Assembly (NCBI GenBank): GCA_934636825.1
Contig: CAKUBG010000017.1
Coordinates: 1-61,856, forward strand
Reading direction: 5' to 3'
DNA: 61,856 bases
Origin: an uncultured bacterium
GTDB lineage: Bacteria; Vulcanimicrobiota; Xenobia; Xenobiales; Xenobiaceae
The position numbers were made by a program, and so were the translations under genes. Position 1 is the stretch's first letter; each line of letters begins with the position of its first letter. The notes below the pieces were generated by a model, which was given only the letters and a program-made list of their open reading frames with translations, was not told the DNA's origin and searched no databases. Of the stretch, positions 34,801-43,438 are shown in pieces.

Positions 34801-35507
34801 CCAAGGCCCTTAAGGTACAAGGCGTCTATGGCTTCTGGCCGGCAGCCAGTTCTCACAACGATATATTGCTTTACAACCAAGAAACTGATTGTAAGCCTAT
34901 GGTCGTTTTGCCTACATTGCGCCAGCAAGCTGAAAACTTAGATGTTTGCTTAGCTTTAGCCGATTTTATTGCTCCTTCGGAATGTGGGCACAAAGATTGG
35001 TTAGGTATGTTTGCTGTTTCTTCTGGAGCTGGATTGCCTGAATTGAAGGCCAAGTACGAAGAGCAAAACGACGAATATCATGCATTGATAGTCGGTTTCT
35101 TGGCTGATAGGCTCTGTGAAGCGGCTGCCGAATGTTTGCACAAGAAGGTACGTTCCATTTGTGGATATGCCGACCCTAAAAATATTTCCATGCAGGAGAT
35201 CTTACTCCATCATACCAGAGGAATTAGACCGGCTCCGGGATATCCGGCTTGTCCAGATCATTCCAATAAGAAACTTATTTGGCAATTACTTAAGCCTACA
35301 GAGCGTATAGGCGTACGTTTAACGGACAGCTATGCGCTCAACCCGGCCAGCTCAATTTGTGGATTTTATTTTTCCGCTCCTTGGGCTCGTTATTTCTCCT
35401 TAGGTAAGATAGATCGTGAGCAAGCAGAGGATTATAGCAAACGCTGCGGACGTACCCTTAAAGAGACCGAACGTTGGCTGGGAGCCAATCTGGGTTACGA
35501 GCTGTAA
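31803..35507 (+). CDS. metH: Cobalamin-dependent methionine synthase
   Basis: MetH transfers a methyl group from 5-methyltetrahydrofolate through cobalamin to homocysteine. All modules are present. The homocysteine domain (1-330) has zinc ligands Cys247, Cys310 and Cys311. The pterin-binding domain (about 360-620) includes NVIDINLDDS and NGGISNVSFSLRGN. The B12 cap and B12-binding domain (650-890) have the cobalt-coordinating His768 in DVHDIGKN. The reactivation domain (about 920-1234) includes RPAPGYPACPDH and GFYFSAPWARYF. At 1234 residues it is full length. A functional B12 supply is implied. The ATG lies in an AT-rich context without a strong ribosome binding site. Confidence 0.97.
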   Translation: MSELSLQDALKERVLVLDGAMGTMVQRYKLGESDYRTERFKDHPVNVKGNNDLLSITQPFVIQDIHRQYLEAGADIIETCTFGAQRISQSEYRAEHLVREMNLAAAHNARQAIKDFLSKPENAGKQAWVAGSIGPTGKTLSMSPDVEDASVRSITFDEMVEAYLEQILALQEGGVDFFLIETVFDALNAKAAIYALDLAKEKTGQSLPLMISVTIADKSGRTLCGQTLEAFWASVCHAKPLLVGMNCALGAEEMAPHLQSLNGLVNCGISCYPNAGLPNAEGGYDETPEHMAGVLADYIKKGWLNLVGGCCGTSPDYIRAIAQAVKGLQPRVIPEVRTIPALLSGLELYRLPERSLATRPNSAASFTMIGERCNLSGSAKFARLIRSKDYEAALAIARRQVENGANVIDINLDDSMHNSVQEMEHFLRLLTSEPDIASVPIMLDSSHWEVLVAGLKSLAGRSLVNSISLKEGEAEFKRKALEIRRLGGLPVIMCFDEKGQGDTLERKKEIIDRACHILINELGFAPSEIVLDLAVLSVATGIESHASYGLDFIEAVAYVNKAWPGVMTNGGISNVSFSLRGNNPAREAMHAVFLHYACQAGLTMGIVNAGMLKNYDEIAPDLRQAVEDVILNKDPEAAERLLEVAERHRADSSAAVVSSQDDWRKAKVGERLKNALVRGLTDYLAEDIQEAIAEGMTPLQVVEQALMGGMRHVGELFGSGKMFLPQVVKSARVMKKAVACLEPFFADSKSGQELRGRILMATVKGDVHDIGKNIVSVVLGCNGFQVEDLGVMVPESDIVNKAIETKAQMIGLSALITPSLDEIVNVVKCLEDAGLKIPVMVGGAATSPIHTAVKIAPHYSGLVLHVPDASLVTEVVNNVLNSETSSTYEASVRNEQAALREQWQNRLHNLELHSFAEACKRAPHFSWQANCDIAKPEDPSVKVVDFDLRELSDYINWQEFLAAWGLKGGYPDILNDVKVGDKARKLYTDGRSVLEYIMRTKALKVQGVYGFWPAASSHNDILLYNQETDCKPMVVLPTLRQQAENLDVCLALADFIAPSECGHKDWLGMFAVSSGAGLPELKAKYEEQNDEYHALIVGFLADRLCEAAAECLHKKVRSICGYADPKNISMQEILLHHTRGIRPAPGYPACPDHSNKKLIWQLLKPTERIGVRLTDSYALNPASSICGFYFSAPWARYFSLGKIDREQAEDYSKRCGRTLKETERWLGANLGYEL

Positions 35508-35567
35508 ATAGTTATCAAGTCACAATTTTTTGTTTAATTGTTTTTTGTTTTTTTAGTGAAGGAAATA

Positions 35568-38500
35568 ATGAGGAATAGCTTTATGGAAGAAAATATGCAC
35601 ACCGAATCTTGTAATCAGGAACTTGCAACCGAAGCGTCTGGATCAGAAGAGAATCGAGTTGATGCTGAGGCCACTGAAGCGGAAAAAGAAGAGATGCATA
35701 ACGAATCTGAACCGGCTCCCGCTCAATGTTCTCCTAAGGCTCTTCCGGCTCCCAAAGAGCCTAAAGGAACTTTAGCTGCTCCTCAGGCCCCCAAAGGGGC
35801 GTTAAAGGCTCCTGCTGTGGTTCTTCATATTCACGAACCCAACCCTGAATTGGAACAATTGGCTGAGGTCTTTTGTTCTGAAGAGCCGGAAATAAAATCT
35901 TTAGAGCCTGTACCGGAAAAGCATAAAGCTAAATTGGACGTCTCTGCTCCTTGTGCGGTTCTTCCTGCCGAAGCCGAAGCCGCCAAGTCATCCTCTCAAG
36001 TTGTTACTGACTTATCCAACAAGCCTAAAGACGAAGTTCAGCCTGAAGTTTCTCCATCTGAAGCTGCTGAAAGAGATGAAGATGTTGCCGAAATTTCCGA
36101 AGTAAAGGCCGAAGAAGAGTCCGCGCCCGTCGGCAAAAAGGGACGTAAGAAAAAAAATGTCAAGAGTGCGGAAAAAGCTGCTGAAGAAGAACCTTTACCG
36201 GAGCCGTTGCTCGACGTTAAAGAGTTGTTCGATTTCCCCCTGGATCGCTTCCAAATAAAGGCTATCAATGCTATCGACCGAGGTGAGAGCACCATTGTTT
36301 GCGCTCCTACCGGTTCAGGCAAAACCGTAGTCGCTGAATATGCCATAAGAAGAGCTTTGCAACATGGCAAGCGTTGTTTCTACACTACACCTTTGAAAGC
36401 TCTCTCCAACCAAAAGTTCTCCGATTTGCGAGCTATTTATGGTGAAGACAAAGTTGGCTTGCTTACTGGCGATATTTCTATAAACAGAAATGCCTATATT
36501 GTAGTAATGACTACCGAAGTATACCGCAATATGCTTTACGGTACGGTACTCGGCGATGTGCGTTCCAACTTAACTTATGTTGAATCAGTCATAGTTGATG
36601 AATGTCATTACATGAATGATCCGGATCGCGGTACAGTTTGGGAAGAATTGGTCATTTATTCTCCGGCTCAAGTACAACTGGTAGCTCTTTCAGCTACTGT
36701 GGCCAACGCTAAAGAACTTTGTGCTTGGATGAATAAGGTTCATGGTCCGACAAGCCTGGTAGAGTCTTCCTATCGCCCGGTACCTTTGTTGATCGACTAC
36801 TTCGTAGACGGTCAATTGTTCAAATTGATGGATAAGCGCGGCCATATCAATAGCAAATTGCGTCGCAAAGTAGAGGAAGCCAAAGCTAAAAAGTTGGCAG
36901 CTCGTCTAAATGGAGAAAAGAGCAGCTACGATCGTCGCTTACAGCGTGAAAAAGCTGAGATGGATAAGCGGGCTGTCTATAGCTCTGTCGTTTCCGTGTT
37001 GGATCAGAAAGATATGTTGCCAGCTATCTATTTCTTGTTCTCCCGTCGCCGTTGTGACGAGGCGGCCGAGCTTTGCTCTAGGGCTGTCAAACTTTCTCCG
37101 GAACACTTTGAGGCTCTCAATGCGGCTGTGGATGCTGCTGTGCAAGAGCATCCGGCTTTAGCCGATTGTGCTCAGCTTGAACATATCCGCCGTGGTGTAG
37201 CTGCTCACCATGCCGGCTTGCTCCCTGTCTTAAAAGGTCTTGTTGAAAACTTGTTCAGACAAGGGCTGATAAAAGTTGTCTTTGCTACCGAAACTTTGGC
37301 TGCTGGTATCAATATGCCGGCTAGGACGACTGTAATTTCCGCTATTGTTAAAAATTCCGACGAAGGCTTGCGTCCCATGACAGCCAGCGAATTTTTGCAA
37401 ATGTCCGGCCGTGCCGGTCGTCGCGGTATGGATGAAGTCGGCCATGTGGTGGTTATTCACAGCGACTACGAAAATTTGGACGAAGTTGGCGCTTTAGCCA
37501 GAGCCGGAGCCGATCCTTTGGTCAGTCGCTTTACTCCGGTTTATGGTATGGTACTCAATTTGTTGCAAGTTCATACTCGCGACGAGGCCCGCGAACTTAT
37601 CGAGCGCTCTTTCGGTCAATTTGTCATCGAGCAAAGCAAAGGCGAATATGCTGATTTGTATGCTGGTGTGATGGGTGAAATAAAGAAAAACAGCACTTTG
37701 TATTGCACCGATCAAAAGCTTGGCGATGTCAATAATTGGAAGAATTTACGCAGCAAACTTGATAACCTCAACCGATCTATCAAGGTTATGAAAAACAAAC
37801 TTGAAGATTGTGGCGAAGAGTTAAATAAACAATTTGAACAAGACGTCGAAGAGCGTGATCGTTTGGCTGAAAAAATTGCTACTATGCATTGCCAAACTTG
37901 TGAACACAGAATTCGCTGTGCCAAGATGTATCGCTCTTACCAGAAAGCTATCAAGCGCAAAGAAGAATTGGAAGAGCTGATCGAAAGATCGCGCACTTCT
38001 TATTGGCGTCAGTTTATGGCCTTGGAAGCTGTGCTTTCCGAAGTCGGTTATGTGGTCGACCACCGTCCTACTTGGGAGGGTGAAATGGTTGCTTCTCTCA
38101 GAGCAACTAACACTTTATTGCTTGGCGAAATCGTACTTTCTGGTATTTTGGAAGAATTGGAGCCTGCTGAGCTGGCTGGAGTTGCTTCCGCTTTAGTTTT
38201 GGGTGATGCTCGCGTCTCTATGATGAGGCCCTTAGAGCCTTCAAAAAATGCTGAATGGACTATTCAAGCTATTTGCGCCATCGCTTCTGATGTAGAAGCT
38301 TTACAAGAACGCTATGATGTGCACGTACCCGTTTTAATTAACTCTACATTTTCCGGTATTACCGAATTTTGGTGTCGTGGAACTTCTTGGAGAGATGTTC
38401 GCGAATTTTTAGGTGACGAAAATGAAGGCGATCTTATAAAAGTTATGCGCCGTACATTAGATATTTTGCGCCAATTTGAACGTGCTCCGCATGTATCTGA

Positions 38501-38582
38501 GCGTTTGGCAGAACTTTGCCGACAAGCCGAAGAACTGCTTGATCGTGATGAAGTTCATGAAGCTGTGATGTGGAGTGAATAG
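35568..38582 (+). CDS. Ski2-like superfamily II RNA helicase with acidic N-terminal extension
   Basis: This DExH-box helicase is related to Ski2/Mtr4/Dob1. The first 220 or so residues are disordered and acidic, with an imperfect proline repeat (PKEPKGTLAAP, then APKGALKAP). The helicase core starts near residue 222, with APTGSGKT (motif I), DECH at 344-347 (motif II), LSAT (III) and QMSGRAGRRG (VI). A C-terminal region contains CQTCEHRIRCAKMY, a likely metal-binding CxxC-x4-C cluster. Bacterial members occur in some phyla and are thought to remodel structured RNA. Start ATG 35568 with AAGGA upstream; ATG 35583 is also possible. It lies 60 bases after metH. Confidence 0.92.
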   Translation: MRNSFMEENMHTESCNQELATEASGSEENRVDAEATEAEKEEMHNESEPAPAQCSPKALPAPKEPKGTLAAPQAPKGALKAPAVVLHIHEPNPELEQLAEVFCSEEPEIKSLEPVPEKHKAKLDVSAPCAVLPAEAEAAKSSSQVVTDLSNKPKDEVQPEVSPSEAAERDEDVAEISEVKAEEESAPVGKKGRKKKNVKSAEKAAEEEPLPEPLLDVKELFDFPLDRFQIKAINAIDRGESTIVCAPTGSGKTVVAEYAIRRALQHGKRCFYTTPLKALSNQKFSDLRAIYGEDKVGLLTGDISINRNAYIVVMTTEVYRNMLYGTVLGDVRSNLTYVESVIVDECHYMNDPDRGTVWEELVIYSPAQVQLVALSATVANAKELCAWMNKVHGPTSLVESSYRPVPLLIDYFVDGQLFKLMDKRGHINSKLRRKVEEAKAKKLAARLNGEKSSYDRRLQREKAEMDKRAVYSSVVSVLDQKDMLPAIYFLFSRRRCDEAAELCSRAVKLSPEHFEALNAAVDAAVQEHPALADCAQLEHIRRGVAAHHAGLLPVLKGLVENLFRQGLIKVVFATETLAAGINMPARTTVISAIVKNSDEGLRPMTASEFLQMSGRAGRRGMDEVGHVVVIHSDYENLDEVGALARAGADPLVSRFTPVYGMVLNLLQVHTRDEARELIERSFGQFVIEQSKGEYADLYAGVMGEIKKNSTLYCTDQKLGDVNNWKNLRSKLDNLNRSIKVMKNKLEDCGEELNKQFEQDVEERDRLAEKIATMHCQTCEHRIRCAKMYRSYQKAIKRKEELEELIERSRTSYWRQFMALEAVLSEVGYVVDHRPTWEGEMVASLRATNTLLLGEIVLSGILEELEPAELAGVASALVLGDARVSMMRPLEPSKNAEWTIQAICAIASDVEALQERYDVHVPVLINSTFSGITEFWCRGTSWRDVREFLGDENEGDLIKVMRRTLDILRQFERAPHVSERLAELCRQAEELLDRDEVHEAVMWSE

Positions 38583-38601
38583 GTATAAAATAAGCTGATC
38601 G

Positions 38602-38674
38602 GCTTGCCTTTCATGAGTCAAGTAACAAAATGGAAATATTTTTTTCACAATTGTGGCTTTTTTGAAAGGCAAGC
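38602..38674. repeat. Long-range inverted repeat between the helicase and TPR genes
   Basis: A perfect 11-bp inverted repeat, GCTTGCCTTTC (38602-38612) with GAAAGGCAAGC (38664-38674), encloses 51 bases. That interval includes the palindrome CACAATTGTG (38646-38655) and a T run. It may act as a terminator or as a regulatory leader of the next gene. Confidence 0.55.
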
Positions 38675-38746
38675 TGCTTACAACTGCGGAAAATAGTGGT
38701 AGCTTTAGAGTATCAGTATTTCTGTTTTATCGAAGAAAGGTTTGTT

Positions 38747-41500
38747 ATGAGGAGCGGCGTCACCATATCGAGCCGATTTGGCCTATCTGTATTTTTTAAA
38801 TGTCTGGCCGTATTGCTGTTGGGCTGGTCGATCATTTTTTCTGTATCGGATTCTCTCAACGCTAAGCCAGTTTCCGGAGCCAAGGCTAAGGCTGCGGATA
38901 AAGCTAAAGCGGCTAAAGAAGCTAAAAATTTTAAAAGAGCTAAGCTTTTAACCAGAAAAGCTGCCGAGGCCATCGCCGTTTCGGCGGCTTACGATCAGGC
39001 TATTACTTATCTTGAAGAAGCTACTCGTTTAGCGCCGGAATGGCCTGAAGGTTGGAAATTTTTAGCTAAAGTTTATGTACAATTAAAGAATTATTCCAAC
39101 GCTTCCCGCGCTTACAAAAATTTGGTAGATCTTAATCCTAACGATTTTGGTATTAAGCGCGAATATGCCAAATGTTTGGTTGAAGATAGCAAATACGACG
39201 AGGCTCAGGCTATCTGGCAAGAGATGCTGGAGCGTAACGGCAATGACGCCGAAGCCGTCTACTACATGGCCGTAATTGCCTACAACCAAGAGTATTATAC
39301 TGAAGCTTCCAAGCTCGTTGCTGATGCTTGTATGTTAAAGCCTAACTATTACAAGGCTATTGCTTTGCAAGTCAAAATCGATACCAGAACTCGCAGATAC
39401 TACGATGCCAACAAGCGTTTAGAGCAATTAAAAAAAGAGCTTCCCGAAAATCATCCCGCTTTAGTGGAAGCCATGACTCAGGAAGAGTTTATCGAAAAGG
39501 GATTACATGCTCAAAAGATCTGGTATGCCGTAGCTATCGGAACTTTTGTTATTATCATTGTAGCGGCTCTCTATATGAGACGCTTAACTACTAAAATAAA
39601 CATAAAAGCTCCGCCGGCAGAGATGGACAGCATGTCCGAAGATTCTATTTGTGAGTATGTATTAGCTCACATGCGCTGTATTACCCAGTTGCCTCGCGCT
39701 CTTTGCTGGGTTCTCTCTATGGACGGACGCCATATTGAGCTTATGCGCAGTGAACTTATCACCGATCCTAGTATTTTCGCTTTGCGCAACTTCAATAGCA
39801 GCAGTATGAGCGATTTCGTAGAGAGCTTCGGCAAATCACCATTTCTTTACAAATCGGTTAGTAAAGATGCTTTATTCCGTGAAACTTTTCCCGATTTGGC
39901 AGAAGATTTGCGTGATATTGAAATAAATGTTGGTGTGCCAATCGTTTGGCAAGGTGAATTCCGTGGCTTGATTTTATTAGGACGCAGCCGCAATTCAGAC
40001 AAAGATGAAGCTAAGCGCAACTTTGAAAAAGGCATGGAGCGCATGCAAGAAATCTCCGAGCAAGGCGCTGCTGCTTTGGATCGTTTACGCCAGCGTAAGA
40101 TAAAAGATATCGATACTCGTACAGGTTTGTGGAACCGCGACTATTTCGAGCGCAAGATTGTGGATATGAGCCGTGGTTGCTTTATGATTGAACAGCCTCT
40201 GTGTGCTTTTATGGTCACAGTCGATCAAGCCAGTCGAGTTTTGGATACCAAGAGTGAAGAGTTTGGCATAGACTTCCTCTACAAAATGGGAGCGCTTTTA
40301 CAATCCGCTTTGGCTAAAGAGCCTAACGTGATTTTGTGCCACTTGGATAATGGTGTTTTTGGTGTGATCGCTCAAGAGCGCAATGCCGATGAAGGCATCC
40401 GCATGGCCAAAACTTTGCAAACTTTTATTAGCCAAATTGAGCTTCCTGATACTAAAGAGTCGGCTACTGCTTTGGTAGCTTGGACTTTATTCCCGGAAGA
40501 TTCCGACGATCCGAAGATGCTCAGGGCTGTATTGAGCCGTGCTTTCCGTGATGCTCGTGTAGCCGGCGGCAATAGGGTAGTTAGATCAGAGAAAGTAACT
40601 GAAGCTACCAAAGCTGCTTCCGCTCCTGTAGTAGAACAAGCTCCGGAAGAAAAGTTGGTTATTCGTCGCAATACTCCTGTGGGAGCTACTCCTGCCGGTG
40701 CCGTAGCTGGTACTTTGCCGGGTATTACTATCCCCAAAATTACTGCTGCTACTCAACAAGCTGCAGCGCCGTCCGCTGCCAGCGCTCCTACTGTGGGTAT
40801 ACAACAACAAAGAAGAGCCGGAGCCTCGGCTGTGTCTATCAATTTGGAAGGTGCCAGTATTGGTGCAGCTTCACGTCCTCTGCGCACTCCTACTGTGGCT
40901 CCCGATGGTGGTAGAGTTGAACGTCTGGCCGCTCCAGGACATAGCGTTGCTCCCCGAACTTTAGCTGCCCCTTCGCGTCTTAGTATCGGTAGAACTAATG
41001 CTAGTGCTCCGGCTGCTTCGGCTGCTCCGTTTAAATTGGATATTAAGCTTGACGAAGATGGCGTAGATATAGATACTCAATTCTGTGGCGAAGAAGCTTT
41101 TATGAGCGTTCTTGACGATGAATTGGGTATGGCCAATGAGTCCGGAGAAGATTGCGCCGTAGTTTATATTCGCTTTGACAACTTAGCTGAGCTTAGAGCT
41201 AAAGGCAAAGAGGCTTACTTGCAAATTCGTAAAGATGTGGCCGCTTTGACTAATGCTTTCTTAAGTGATAATGATATTCCGGGCCTGATAGGTGAAGACG
41301 ACTTGGCCGTATTTATGATTGGCAGCGGTATGACAGCAGCTAAGAACTTAGCCGACAGGGTAAAACTTACAGCCGCCAATATTGAAGGTGTCAAACTTTC
41401 TATAGGTATTGCTCTTCGCAAAGCCAATACTATGGATAGTAAGCAACTGATTGCCACAGCTGGCAAATTAGCTGTCGGAGTTGGTATCCACACCAACTAG
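38747..41500 (+). CDS. TPR protein with transmembrane segment and two degenerate GGDEF domains
   Basis: This is a 917-residue membrane signalling or scaffold protein. It has an N-terminal signal/anchor (14-33), then a basic Ala/Lys-rich linker and three or four TPR motifs (about 80-245). A membrane segment at 258-277 follows. A GAF-like region (295-440) leads to GGDEF-like domain 1 (455-605), where the catalytic motif reads LDNGVF. An Ala/Pro/Thr-rich linker (615-760) precedes GGDEF-like domain 2 (785-905), where it reads GEDDLAV. Neither should make c-di-GMP; they may bind nucleotides or proteins. The start ATG 38747 with AGAAAGG is preferred to GTG 38696. The TPR part should lie outside the cytoplasm. 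Confidence 0.85.
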   Translation: MRSGVTISSRFGLSVFFKCLAVLLLGWSIIFSVSDSLNAKPVSGAKAKAADKAKAAKEAKNFKRAKLLTRKAAEAIAVSAAYDQAITYLEEATRLAPEWPEGWKFLAKVYVQLKNYSNASRAYKNLVDLNPNDFGIKREYAKCLVEDSKYDEAQAIWQEMLERNGNDAEAVYYMAVIAYNQEYYTEASKLVADACMLKPNYYKAIALQVKIDTRTRRYYDANKRLEQLKKELPENHPALVEAMTQEEFIEKGLHAQKIWYAVAIGTFVIIIVAALYMRRLTTKINIKAPPAEMDSMSEDSICEYVLAHMRCITQLPRALCWVLSMDGRHIELMRSELITDPSIFALRNFNSSSMSDFVESFGKSPFLYKSVSKDALFRETFPDLAEDLRDIEINVGVPIVWQGEFRGLILLGRSRNSDKDEAKRNFEKGMERMQEISEQGAAALDRLRQRKIKDIDTRTGLWNRDYFERKIVDMSRGCFMIEQPLCAFMVTVDQASRVLDTKSEEFGIDFLYKMGALLQSALAKEPNVILCHLDNGVFGVIAQERNADEGIRMAKTLQTFISQIELPDTKESATALVAWTLFPEDSDDPKMLRAVLSRAFRDARVAGGNRVVRSEKVTEATKAASAPVVEQAPEEKLVIRRNTPVGATPAGAVAGTLPGITIPKITAATQQAAAPSAASAPTVGIQQQRRAGASAVSINLEGASIGAASRPLRTPTVAPDGGRVERLAAPGHSVAPRTLAAPSRLSIGRTNASAPAASAAPFKLDIKLDEDGVDIDTQFCGEEAFMSVLDDELGMANESGEDCAVVYIRFDNLAELRAKGKEAYLQIRKDVAALTNAFLSDNDIPGLIGEDDLAVFMIGSGMTAAKNLADRVKLTAANIEGVKLSIGIALRKANTMDSKQLIATAGKLAVGVGIHTN

Positions 41501-41582
41501 GAGCTTTGGTAAGCTGTTGATTAACAGGCATTTTTTATCCACATTTTCAGCTTTTCAGTTCTTCGGGACTAAAAAGCTGAAA

Positions 41583-41909
41583 ATGAGTTGGGGAGACCGG
41601 CTTCGGTGGGGCGTATTTGTCAGCCTCGTCTCGGGGCTGGTCTTTTTGCTTTTATCTTTAAGCTATTACCATTTATGTTCTTATATAGTTTGCCGCGATA
41701 ATCAGCGCAATTTGCGATCAGCTGTAGAGCTGTATATTAAAAACAATGATCGTTTGTCGTGTCCTTCGTCGTTGGATTTATTGATTCCAAGGTATTTTCT
41801 GGAGCTTCCTCAATGCCCTGAAGGAAAGTATCGATATGAGGCTGAGAATAATGGAAGCAGACAGTATTTTTATAAAATAAGTTGTGACAGCCATGGAGAA
41901 ATCGACTGA
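41583..41909 (+). CDS. Pseudopilin-like small membrane protein
   Basis: This protein has 108 residues from ATG 41583. One N-terminal membrane segment (10-33) is followed by a helix CRDNQRNLRSAVELYIKNND and the pattern P..L..L.P.YF..LP.CPEGKY.Y. The same order of elements is seen in globular domains of type II secretion/type IV pseudopilins. The canonical prepilin peptidase site (Gly/Ala-Phe-Thr-Leu-x-Glu) is missing, so it would not be processed normally. No other pilus or secretion gene is in the window. An in-frame start at 41481 overlaps the previous gene and is rejected. Confidence 0.65.
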   Translation: MSWGDRLRWGVFVSLVSGLVFLLLSLSYYHLCSYIVCRDNQRNLRSAVELYIKNNDRLSCPSSLDLLIPRYFLELPQCPEGKYRYEAENNGSRQYFYKISCDSHGEID

Positions 41910-41995
41910 CATAAAGTTACTTATGCGATCATGGTGTACCACCACCGATTGCATATCGGTAGTAAAAGCTGGCTTTTATTAAGGAGTTAAATTAT

Positions 41996-43315
41996 ATGAG
42001 CTCGGAGAAGAACCAAGTTGAGAAAGCGGAAAAAATGACTTTGCCTCAGGATGATAAAAAAATTGATGCTGAGCTCTTTTCTCAATGTTTTTCCGAATCT
42101 TTGGGCCATGATTTGTCTTTTTATAAAAGTGAGCCTTTAGCTGATTGGACAATAGAACCGACCGATAAAGCCAATTCTGATTTAACTTTACCCATAACAG
42201 AAAGCGCTTGTGAAAAATCAGATTTGAATAGCGAAGTTTCCGGTTTGGTAACAAACTCTCAAGCAGAGAACGATTCGGAAAAAGTTACAGAAATTATTAA
42301 ATCTAAGGAAGAAGAGCAAAATTCAGCCCAGACAGAGGCTGACGATAAGACAGAAATTGCTCCGGATATTCCTAAATTACGAATTATTTTTGCCGGCATG
42401 GATGGGCGCTTTTCTACTACAGCTTTGCAAGTATTAGCTGGAGCTCACAAGATCGTCGGTATTATTCACTCTCAGCCTAGGCGAACGGGAAGGGGATTTT
42501 TGGAAAATTGGCTTAGGGCCGGTAAAGGGTCTGGTAATCTGGAAAAATTTGCCAAGTACTACGGCTGTCCCTTTTTCTCTACTAAACGTGAATATAATCA
42601 CGATTTATTGCGTTTTATTAAACATTTGAAACCTGATTTAATTTGTATATCTAATTTTTCTATCATTTTGCCGCCTGATATTTTTGAAATACCTAAATAC
42701 GGAACCATAAATTTGCATCTTTCGTCTTTGCCCACTTATCGCGGTCCCAATCCTTGGCTCTGGATGTTTTACGACGGTTGTACGGAAAATGAATATGTTA
42801 TTCACAAAGTTGATGAAGGTGAAGATACTGGCCCTATTTTTGCTAAAAATTCTTACAATATACCGCCTAATGTAACTTGTAGTGAATTAGCTGATTGCGT
42901 TTTGCCTAATGCTGCCTGCCTTATGCTTAGAGTGGTTGATGATATTGCTTTAGGTAAAGCTCAGGCCGAACCACAACCTAAGGTAGAAAATTTGCGTCGA
43001 GCTCGTTATGTCAAGCCTGGCGAAGCGCTTATAGACTGGAAAGAGTGGGGAGCTGAGCGTGTTGCTTCATTTCTAATGGGAGCTAGTGTATGGTATGAGC
43101 CTTTTTCTATTTTCCCTTGCTTAATCAGAATTTACGAACCGGCTGTTTTAGGAGACAGTCGTGGCAAGCCTGGTACTAATCATTGGCGTTTATGGCATGG
43201 CTGGATTTCTTGTAAGGATGGTATTGTTCCTTATCGAGTTTATATCAGACGCTATGAATTTTGGCGTTTATTTATACCGTTGCTTATTTTGTTGCTGCTT
43301 GCGGTAATGTTTTAA
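41996..43315 (+). CDS. Membrane-anchored formyltransferase-fold protein
   Basis: Residues 1-120 are acidic and disordered. Residues 127-330 are a formyltransferase fold with an intact catalytic triad: Asn239 and His241 in INLHLSSLPTYRGPNP, and Asp277 in DEGEDTGPI, as in methionyl-tRNA or sugar N-formyltransferases using 10-formyl-THF. A shortened Fmt_C-like region (RRARYVKPGEALIDW, 335-349) follows. The last 17 residues are a hydrophobic anchor (423-439) after an Arg-rich stretch. The anchor and acidic leader are not features of Fmt, so a formylated envelope sugar is more likely. AAGGAG precedes the ATG. Confidence 0.82.
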   Translation: MSSEKNQVEKAEKMTLPQDDKKIDAELFSQCFSESLGHDLSFYKSEPLADWTIEPTDKANSDLTLPITESACEKSDLNSEVSGLVTNSQAENDSEKVTEIIKSKEEEQNSAQTEADDKTEIAPDIPKLRIIFAGMDGRFSTTALQVLAGAHKIVGIIHSQPRRTGRGFLENWLRAGKGSGNLEKFAKYYGCPFFSTKREYNHDLLRFIKHLKPDLICISNFSIILPPDIFEIPKYGTINLHLSSLPTYRGPNPWLWMFYDGCTENEYVIHKVDEGEDTGPIFAKNSYNIPPNVTCSELADCVLPNAACLMLRVVDDIALGKAQAEPQPKVENLRRARYVKPGEALIDWKEWGAERVASFLMGASVWYEPFSIFPCLIRIYEPAVLGDSRGKPGTNHWRLWHGWISCKDGIVPYRVYIRRYEFWRLFIPLLILLLLAVMF

Positions 43316-43360
43316 ATTATAATGCCGTCGATATATTCGATAAATTTTACTTCTGCTTTT

Positions 43361-43407
43361 ATAAAAAAGTCGCTCTCAAACATCTTTTATTTGCTTGAGA
43401 GCGGCTC
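43361..43407 (-). terminator. Terminator of cobB
   Basis: The 9-bp stem CGCTCTCAA/TTGAGAGCG (43371-43379 with 43395-43403) is followed on the minus strand by ACTTTTTTAT. Confidence 0.85.
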
Positions 43408-43438
43408 CATATTGATACAGGAAAAACTTAGCTTTTTT

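Noticed and set aside
40372..40737. Antisense frame of 121 residues within the TPR/GGDEF gene
   Set aside because: It lies opposite an Ala/Pro linker, with no ribosome binding site or domain.
41583..41909. Type IV pilus gene cluster
   Set aside because: Only one pilin-like protein is present, without a prepilin cleavage site; no assembly ATPase, peptidase or secretin gene is nearby.
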